Positions 58,834 through 64,000 of a stretch of DNA of 64,000 nucleotides are shown one piece after another; the stretch's first letter is position 1; each line of letters begins with the position of its first letter. Made by a program: the position numbers and the translations under genes. The stretch is taken from NCBI GenBank assembly GCA_963715895.1, contig OY970284.1, positions 2,232,001 through 2,296,000 of the forward strand, given 5' to 3'. Origin of the DNA: JADGNZ01 sp963715895. GTDB taxonomy: Bacteria > Acidobacteriota > Thermoanaerobaculia > Gp7-AA8. Below the pieces are notes generated by a model. That model was not told the origin of the DNA, searched no databases, and saw only the letters and a program-made list of their open reading frames with translations.

Positions 58834-60050
58834 CGCATCGGAAAGTCGACGGCATCGATCTGCAGGTGCGTCTGCCGAGGAAGGTCAGGGGCGGCGATCA
58901 CGCGCAGAGAGGCGATGTCGGCCGCGCAGGTGAGGGCCGTGCGGCCGGAGCCCCAGACCCAGGCGCTCGCGCCGTAGCCACGGATCTCGCCCGGCGAGAA
59001 ACGCGGCAAAGAATTGCGCGATCCGAAAAACTGCTCGCGGCGTGTGAAGCCGAAGTCGGCGATGTCGCCGATGCGGATCGGCCGGGTCGTCACGCGTCCG
59101 CGGGCGTCGGTCGCTTCGATCGTTCCGACGGCGCGCCCGTGCTTGAAGCGCGACATCTGTCCGCCGCTTGCCGTCACGATGACGCTCCGGACGTGCGGCG
59201 GCACTCCGATCGGCAACGCCTCGGAGGGGGCCAGAGCCGAAACGACCGCCTGCCGGTTGGCGCAGGACGGTTGGTAGTTACGCACCACCGGCAGCGCCCG
59301 CGCGATGATCCCGCTCCACGGCCAGAGGGCGAAGATGACCAGCGCCGCCGCGTACGTAAACGGCCGGACCCGATCGAGCAGAGGAACGAGAAAGACGATG
59401 GCCGCGGCGATGTAGATTGTGGCCAGTGAATAGCGGGCGAAGAATGCGGCGAAAAGGAAGGCGGCGGCGATCGATGTGGTCGCGAGGTTTCGCGGTTTCG
59501 CTGTCTCGCGGTGTTCGAGAATGCGAGCCCCGAGTACAAGCAACGCCATCGCGAACGGGAAGAACGCCATTTTCCCCGGTGACAGGGGAGTGACGACGGC
59601 GACCGCAAGAACAGCCAGGAGCGCTGATACCCGGAGCGCTGGCGTCTCGCCGGCTGGCCGGGGGATGGCGAGAAGTAGCGCAATGCTGCCCGCGAGTACG
59701 ATCAGTTCCTTGATCACGTGAACGTCGTGCAGTGGGATCCAGCGGAGGATCACGATCCCGATCACTGCAAGCGTCACCCCCGCTGGCGAGGCGCCGCCGG
59801 GCCAGCCGGCGAAACGCCAGCGCTCCGTTTCGATCGCTGTCGCGATCACGGCGATTCCGAACGCCGCGGCGACGATGACGCCGTACGCGAAGAGCCTCGT
59901 CCGCTCGTCCGTGAGCGTCATCATCGCCACCACCAGCAGCGGAACGGCGCATTGCTCAACGACAGACCAGCGCGTTCCCCTCACGAGCCACGCGCATACG
60001 AGCACGAGCGCGATCACGAGCGGGAGATGAGCGTCGATCGTCGTCAACAC
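58830..60050 (-). CDS. Membrane protein of unknown function in the EPS cluster
   Basis: A 406-residue protein with about ten hydrophobic segments and a soluble C-terminus (from about residue 270) that ends in a beta-type domain (PRQTHLQIDAVDFPMR). A repeat arm of the CGAGGTTTCGCGG type is inserted (59484-59520, HRETAKPRNLATT) and two GGCGTCTCGCCGGC-type palindromes lie at 59642-59662 and 59780-59815, encoding GWPGGASPAGVT and PRPAGETPALR. Its companion gene at 56932 ends with a similar beta domain, so the two may work together. Overlaps of 4 and 7 nt link it to both neighbours. Confidence 0.6.
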   Translation of the reverse strand: MLTTIDAHLPLVIALVLVCAWLVRGTRWSVVEQCAVPLLVVAMMTLTDERTRLFAYGVIVAAAFGIAVIATAIETERWRFAGWPGGASPAGVTLAVIGIVILRWIPLHDVHVIKELIVLAGSIALLLAIPRPAGETPALRVSALLAVLAVAVVTPLSPGKMAFFPFAMALLVLGARILEHRETAKPRNLATTSIAAAFLFAAFFARYSLATIYIAAAIVFLVPLLDRVRPFTYAAALVIFALWPWSGIIARALPVVRNYQPSCANRQAVVSALAPSEALPIGVPPHVRSVIVTASGGQMSRFKHGRAVGTIEATDARGRVTTRPIRIGDIADFGFTRREQFFGSRNSLPRFSPGEIRGYGASAWVWGSGRTALTCAADIASLRVIAAPDLPRQTHLQIDAVDFPMR

Positions 60051-60937
60051 ACCACGTTCTCGGCCGGATTGCGGACCCAGTCAGGGTCGAAGCCTTCGAT
60101 CGTTTCGGGAGTCATCGTGGCGCGGTAGACGACGCGCGCGTCGCCACGGAGCTGCACGTCGCGCGGGTTGCTTCCATCGATCGCGAAGGAGACTTCCAGC
60201 GTGATCCCGCTCCGCGTCAGCACTTTCACCGGCGACGCCGTCTTTCCGAAGAGGGCGCTCGTCACCGACGACGCCACGACGCCTGAGCCGCAGGAGAGCG
60301 TCTCCGCTTCCACGCCGCGTTCGTACGTCCGAACCTCGATGGAGTGCGGATCGCGCACGACCACGAAGTTGATGTTGGCGCCTGCCGGCTGCAGATCGGG
60401 ATGCGACCGCAGCGCCCGGCCGAGGGAGACGATGTCCTGTGACCAGAGCTCGTCGCGCAGGAAGATGACGTAGTGGGGGACGCCGACGATGATCGAGCTG
60501 CCGTGAATCACCGTCTCACCGACGCGCAGGGCACGGTCGGCGACGAACGAATGCGGCGGCTGCAGCGAGAGCGTGACGTGCCCGCCGTCGCTGACCTCGG
60601 CGCCGACCATCCCGGCGCCGGTCTCGATGGTCATCCGCTTCGGAGCGATGACGTTGACATACGCGAAGCGGGCCGCGCAGCGGGTGCCGTTCGCACAGAA
60701 GTCGGCCGGCGATCCGTCGGCGTTGAGGTAACGCATCCGGAACGTAGCCCGGGCGGTGTTCTCGATGAGGATGAGGCCGTCGGCGCCGACGGAGAGGTGC
60801 GGGGTGCAGATACGCCGCGTCAACGCCGCGGCGTCCTCGATCCGCCCGGAGCGATTGTCGATGATGACAAAGTCGTTCCCGCCCCCGGCCATCTTCGAGA
60901 ACGTCAGCGGATCTTGTTTAGATGCCTGGCTTTGCAT
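60044..60937 (-). CDS. dapF: Diaminopimelate epimerase
   Basis: A 297-residue PLP-independent epimerase. The two catalytic cysteines are C81 in ADFCANGTRC and C216 in TLSCGSGV, in the expected mirrored contexts; MAGGGNDFVIIDNRS (N-terminus) and GADGLILIE also fit. It interconverts LL- and meso-DAP for lysine and peptidoglycan synthesis. It heads the minus-strand cluster: the next gene overlaps it by 7 nt, and both are divergent from the VWFA gene. Confidence 0.95.
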   Translation of the reverse strand: MQSQASKQDPLTFSKMAGGGNDFVIIDNRSGRIEDAAALTRRICTPHLSVGADGLILIENTARATFRMRYLNADGSPADFCANGTRCAARFAYVNVIAPKRMTIETGAGMVGAEVSDGGHVTLSLQPPHSFVADRALRVGETVIHGSSIIVGVPHYVIFLRDELWSQDIVSLGRALRSHPDLQPAGANINFVVVRDPHSIEVRTYERGVEAETLSCGSGVVASSVTSALFGKTASPVKVLTRSGITLEVSFAIDGSNPRDVQLRGDARVVYRATMTPETIEGFDPDWVRNPAENVVC

Positions 60938-61118
60938 GAGTTTCCCGCGGGTGCAGCCTCCCGGAAGTTTTCGCGCCGGGCGCGGGTTCAGACCGGCGGC
61001 CTATTCTCGCATGTAACGGCGCGCTTCCCCGATTCGTCTAGTAGGTCAGGACGGGCCGATGCGCGAGCAAGCCATCTGGATCGGCACCGTCCGATATCTC
61101 ACAATCATTGGAGATCCC

Positions 61119-62813
61119 GTGAAACGACTTCGCCTCAGCCGCGTTACCTCGGTGGTCCTCATCGTCGCGCTCACCGCCGGCCCCCTGGCCGCACAGAAAA
61201 GTCCGCAGCCTCCGCCCGACGTACCGAAGCTCACCGAGAACATCGACGTACGCGTCATCGGCGTCGACGTCGTCGTAACCGACAAGAAGGGCAATACCAT
61301 CACGGGTCTCACCAAAGACGACTTCCAGATCTTCGAGAACGGCATCGAGAAGCCGATCTCGAACTTCTCCGAGATCGAAGGAAAGGCCGTAACCCAGGCC
61401 GTCACGGTACCCGTTCCCGGCTCCGCGGCACCGCCGGCACCCTCGAAGGAAGAAGTCAACGACCAGTTGCGCCGCCGCATCATTTTCTACATCGACAACC
61501 TCTCGCTGGCGCCTTTCAACCGCAACCGCGTCTTCAAGCAGATGAAGGATTTCGCCAAGGAAGCGATGCGCCCCGGCGACGAGGCCATGGTGGCCACCTA
61601 CAACCGCAGCCTGAAAGTGCGGGTGCCGTTCACGCGTGACGTGCTGCAGATCCAGCAGACGCTCGATGCCATTTCCGGCGAGTCCGCGCAGGGGATTGCC
61701 GGCCGCAGCGAGGCCAAGGACGTGATGAGCCGCATCCAGGATGCGCAGACGTACGACGAAGCGGTCGCCGATGCCCGCTCCTACGCGGAGTCGGTCAATC
61801 ACGATCTCCGGCAAAGCGTGGAGTCGATCAACGGCCTGCTCACGACGCTGGCCGGCGTCGACGGCAAGAAGGTCCTCGTGCTGACCACGGAGGGATTTCA
61901 GATCCAGCCCGGCCGCGAAGTCTTCACCATGATCGATGAAGTGTCGCGCGACAAAGGCTGGCAGTCGAGCTCGATGCTCGAGGCCATGGGCTACAACGGC
62001 AGCTCGCTCATCGAATCGATCGCCAAGACCGCGAACGCGAACGGCATCACGCTCTACGCCATCCATGCCGGCGGCCTTGCGGCCGGCAGCGAAGGCACCT
62101 CCGCCGACAATCAGCAGGCCATCCCCTACAACGTCACCTCGGCGGCGCTGTCGAACTCCACCGAGTCGCTGCAGATGCTGGCGGAGCTCACGGGAGGACT
62201 GGCCACGTCACGAACCAACAACTTTGCCGGCGCGTTCAAGGACATCGTGCGTGATCTCGATTCCTACTACTCGCTCGGCTACCGCGCCGGAACCGAGCGC
62301 GTCGACCGCCAGCGCTCGCTGGAAGTGCGCGTGAAGAACAAGGCCCTGCGCGTGCGCAACCGCCAGACCTTCGTCGAAAAGTCGACGTTCCAGGAGATGA
62401 GCGACCGCGTCATCGCCAACCTTCTCTACAAGACCAGAGCGAACGACCTCGGCGTGCGGGTGAAGGTCAACACGCCGGTCCATGCCGATGAGCTCTATAA
62501 AGTCCCGGTCGAAGTGCAGATCCCGATCGACAACCTCACGCTTCTGCAGCAGGGCGAGGCCTACATGGGCGGCTTCTCGATCTACGTCGTCGTCGGAAAC
62601 AAGGACGGAGACATGTCGGACGTCGCCCGCAAGTCGCACCAGATCACCGTGCCGCTCGGCGACTTCGTCAAGGCCAAGGGCAAGTACTACACGTACACCC
62701 TCGACCTGATGTGCGAGCCCGGTCTGAACAAGATCTCCATCGGCGTGGTCGACGACGTCTCGAACACCACCGGTTTCGACCGGCAGCAGGTGATCGCGCA
62801 GGATCTCCGATAA
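61119..62813 (+). CDS. Secreted VWFA-related protein (acidobacterial type)
   Basis: A 564-residue protein from the GTG at 61119, which has GGAG 6 nt upstream and opens a signal peptide (KRLRLSRVTSVVLIVALTAG then PLAAQ). An N-terminal beta domain (VRVIGVDVVVTDKKGNTITG, then LTKDDFQIFENG) and the VWFA-related part (IIFYIDNLSLAPFNRNRVFK, ...YYSLGYRAG) match the TIGR03436 family of Acidobacteriota. The canonical MIDAS D-x-S-x-S is modified (YIDNLS). Role unknown; probably exported and surface related. A strong lineage marker. Confidence 0.9.
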   Translation: MKRLRLSRVTSVVLIVALTAGPLAAQKSPQPPPDVPKLTENIDVRVIGVDVVVTDKKGNTITGLTKDDFQIFENGIEKPISNFSEIEGKAVTQAVTVPVPGSAAPPAPSKEEVNDQLRRRIIFYIDNLSLAPFNRNRVFKQMKDFAKEAMRPGDEAMVATYNRSLKVRVPFTRDVLQIQQTLDAISGESAQGIAGRSEAKDVMSRIQDAQTYDEAVADARSYAESVNHDLRQSVESINGLLTTLAGVDGKKVLVLTTEGFQIQPGREVFTMIDEVSRDKGWQSSSMLEAMGYNGSSLIESIAKTANANGITLYAIHAGGLAAGSEGTSADNQQAIPYNVTSAALSNSTESLQMLAELTGGLATSRTNNFAGAFKDIVRDLDSYYSLGYRAGTERVDRQRSLEVRVKNKALRVRNRQTFVEKSTFQEMSDRVIANLLYKTRANDLGVRVKVNTPVHADELYKVPVEVQIPIDNLTLLQQGEAYMGGFSIYVVVGNKDGDMSDVARKSHQITVPLGDFVKAKGKYYTYTLDLMCEPGLNKISIGVVDDVSNTTGFDRQQVIAQDLR

Positions 62814-62887
62814 ACGGCAGACTCCGACAGGTTCCACGATAGGTAGAGGTTTGCACCGAGGTGCGGTTTCCGAGGTAGCCTCGGTGT

Positions 62888-63103
62888 GTGAGGAAACTCA
62901 GCGACGAAAGCCAACATCTCGTCATGGAACGCATAGCCGAGGGGGCGCGCGAGGCCGCGTTGCTTTGGTTTGTCTTTTCTGCGCTCGACGCGCTGGTCAG
63001 CGGGCGCTTGACGGTAATCTGGGCAGCGACGAATACCTTTGGAGCGTTTGGCGTTTGGCTGTTAGGGATTTACGTTGAAATCCGGACAAAGGAGCACAGA
63101 TGA
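62888..63103 (+). CDS. Small membrane protein (71 residues)
   Basis: From the GTG at 62888, a 71-residue product with two hydrophobic segments (AALLWFVFSALDALV and FGAFGVWLLGIYVEI). Its stop overlaps the next ATG (ATGA), so it is translated together with the two microproteins that follow. This Rubrerythrin-free, motif-free sequence has no known family. Confidence 0.65.
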   Translation: MRKLSDESQHLVMERIAEGAREAALLWFVFSALDALVSGRLTVIWAATNTFGAFGVWLLGIYVEIRTKEHR

Positions 63104-63264
63104 ACCCGATGTACTACGGCACCCTGGCGTTCCTGGCATTCATGACGCCGTTTTTCCTGGTGGCGGCTTGGATCCTTCGCGGCTGGCGTCGCGACGAGAT
63201 GCGCAAACGCGCAGCAGGCTTCGTTGGCGCAACGCCGGAATCCCGCTCGCGATCGGAGCAGTGA
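63100..63264 (+). CDS. Single-pass microprotein A (54 residues)
   Basis: A 54-residue protein starting within the stop of the previous gene. It begins NPMYYGTLAFLAFMTPFFLV, a short membrane helix, then a basic stretch (RGWRRDEMRKR) and ends PESRSRSEQ. It is a tandem paralog of the next gene: both share NPMYYGTLAFL and a C-terminal PESRSRS. It overlaps that gene by 1 nt (TGATG). Confidence 0.7.
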   Translation: MNPMYYGTLAFLAFMTPFFLVAAWILRGWRRDEMRKRAAGFVGATPESRSRSEQ

Positions 63265-63431
63265 TGGTCACGATAAACCCGATGTATTACGGAACTTTGG
63301 CGTTCCTGATGTTCTCCGGCATGCTCCTTAGCATCGGCTTCTGGGCTCTTTACAACCTGAAGAAAGAGAAAAGGCGCCCCATCGGCTTCCTTACCTCGGT
63401 ACCGGAATCTCGCTCACGATCCGCTGAATGA
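63264..63431 (+). CDS. Single-pass microprotein B (55 residues), paralog of A
   Basis: A 55-residue protein from the ATG at 63264, which shares the last base with the stop of microprotein A. MVTINPMYYGTLAFLMFSGM continues as one membrane helix; the tail KEKRRPIGFLTSVPESRSRS is basic and ends like A. The pair is about 50% identical at both ends and different in the middle, as expected for a tandem duplication. Its stop lies inside the convergent moxR gene (41-bp overlap). Confidence 0.7.
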   Translation: MVTINPMYYGTLAFLMFSGMLLSIGFWALYNLKKEKRRPIGFLTSVPESRSRSAE

Positions 63432-64000
63432 ACCGGTGCTCCGGCGTCATGTCGCCGCGGAGCAGGCGGCGGTCCTTCATCACGATGCGGTGAGAGAGGA
63501 CCGGGCCGGCCAGGCGTTTCACATCCTCCGGGATCACGAAATCGCGGCCGTTCACCATCGCCAGCGCCTGACAGGCCTTGAAGTACGTCAGCGCGCCGCG
63601 GGTGGAGACGCCTAACGCCGCCTCCTGGTGTGAGCGCGTGGTGTGGACGATCGTCATCAGGTAATCGACCAGCGACTCGTTCACGTGAATCGTCGACACC
63701 TGCTCCTGCAGGTCGCGGACTTCCTGCGCCTCCAGCACCGGCTCGAGCTGTTCCAGCGCATCGTGCGCGCCGCCGGAGCGGAGCAGCTTCTTCTCGTCGA
63801 TCGTATTCGGATAGCCGATGGTCAGCTTCATCAGGAAACGGTCGAGTTGCGACTCCGGCAGCGGGTACGTCCCCACGTGCTCGATCGGATTCTGCGTGGC
63901 CAGCACCAGGAACGGATCGGGGAGGGGAAGGCGCTTCTTCTCGATCGAGATCATCCCCTCGCTCATCGCTTCCAGCAGCGCCGACTGCGACTTCGGTGTG
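63391..64000 (-). CDS. MoxR-family AAA ATPase, 5' end outside the window
   Basis: The C-terminal 202 residues of a MoxR ATPase. TPKSQSALLEAMSEGMISIE at the window edge is the Walker-B-adjacent part; FLVLATQNPIEHVGTYPLPE holds sensor 1, ESQLDRFLMKLTIGYPN the Arg finger region, and YFKACQALAMVNGRDFVIPE with DVKRLAGPVLSHRI the C-terminal sensor-2 domain. MoxR proteins are chaperone-like ATPases, often next to VWFA and DUF58 genes; here a VWFA gene is only 600 nt away on the other strand. Confidence 0.93.
   Translation of the reverse strand, partial: TPKSQSALLEAMSEGMISIEKKRLPLPDPFLVLATQNPIEHVGTYPLPESQLDRFLMKLTIGYPNTIDEKKLLRSGGAHDALEQLEPVLEAQEVRDLQEQVSTIHVNESLVDYLMTIVHTTRSHQEAALGVSTRGALTYFKACQALAMVNGRDFVIPEDVKRLAGPVLSHRIVMKDRRLLRGDMTPEHRFIQRIVSEIPVPR

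Noticed and set aside
57257..58855. 532-codon same-strand frame overlapping the GT-C protein
   Set aside because: Arginine-rich shadow in another frame of 56932-58833; no hydrophobic segments.

Overview
The window comes from a GC-rich bacterial chromosome, most likely an Acidobacteriota member (Thermoanaerobaculia-like). This is an inference from gene content: a VWFA-related secreted protein of the acidobacterial type, a long kumamolisin-type S53 protease, an Asp-box (sortilin-like) propeller protein, PyrR-linked pyrimidine genes and many secreted proteins with short signal peptides. No rRNA, tRNA, CRISPR array or complete insertion sequence was found.

Layout. 1-8.1 kb: secreted proteins (a truncated M16 metallopeptidase, an Asp-box propeller, a second probable propeller protein and a small Cys-containing secreted protein). 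8.1-15.6 kb: an accessory island with a group II intron lacking most of its maturase, a 21-bp palindromic tandem array, a small RHH/HTH gene pair divergent from an XRE regulator, a HEPN-like/nucleotidyltransferase-like pair, a structured non-coding stretch, an HNH protein, a DHFR-like enzyme and two type II toxin-antitoxin loci (RelE-type and VapBC-type). 15.8-25.6 kb: a secreted S53 protease, a block of hairpin repeats, an orphan RHH antitoxin, a GAF-PAS-PAS-PAS-GGDEF-EAL signalling protein, lipoproteins, an esterase and a glycosyltransferase. 25.7-32.7 kb: housekeeping genes (LEA-like lipoprotein, AmpG-like transporter, rsmE, gltA, purC, queF) and a DUF433/DUF5615 pair. 32.8-37.9 kb: minus-strand cluster pyrR-pyrB-pyrC-response regulator-pilT-like, the last with a long coiled-coil tail. 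38.2-46.5 kb: M23 peptidase, NAD-binding protein, trxB, rnd, a nucleotidyltransferase-like protein, recQ and a membrane HEMGH protein. 46.5-61 kb: a second 21-bp tandem array, a DUF2442 remnant, a PLP decarboxylase, then a long minus-strand polysaccharide/glycosyltransferase cluster that begins with dapF. 61-64 kb: VWFA-related protein, three tiny translationally coupled membrane proteins (two of them paralogs) and a partial MoxR ATPase.

The most unusual theme is a set of dispersed short-period repeats (GGTTGTC/GGTTATC, GGTTGCTGGGTTGCT, CGCGAGACCGCGCAACC, GGGAGTC, TGAATGTT types, plus GTGGCACAGACA and GTCGGAC palindromes). Between genes they form long, often nested inverted pairs. The same families also sit inside at least seven genes (rsmE, several glycosyltransferases, two membrane proteins and a nucleotidyltransferase-like gene), where they keep the reading frame and add low-complexity loops. 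Together with two separate 21-bp (seven-codon) tandem arrays this suggests an active repeat-spreading process that tolerates or selects frame-neutral insertions.

Limits: all family assignments come from reading motifs by eye; no database search was run. Several genes use TTG or GTG starts, chosen from Shine-Dalgarno spacing or overlap with the upstream gene.
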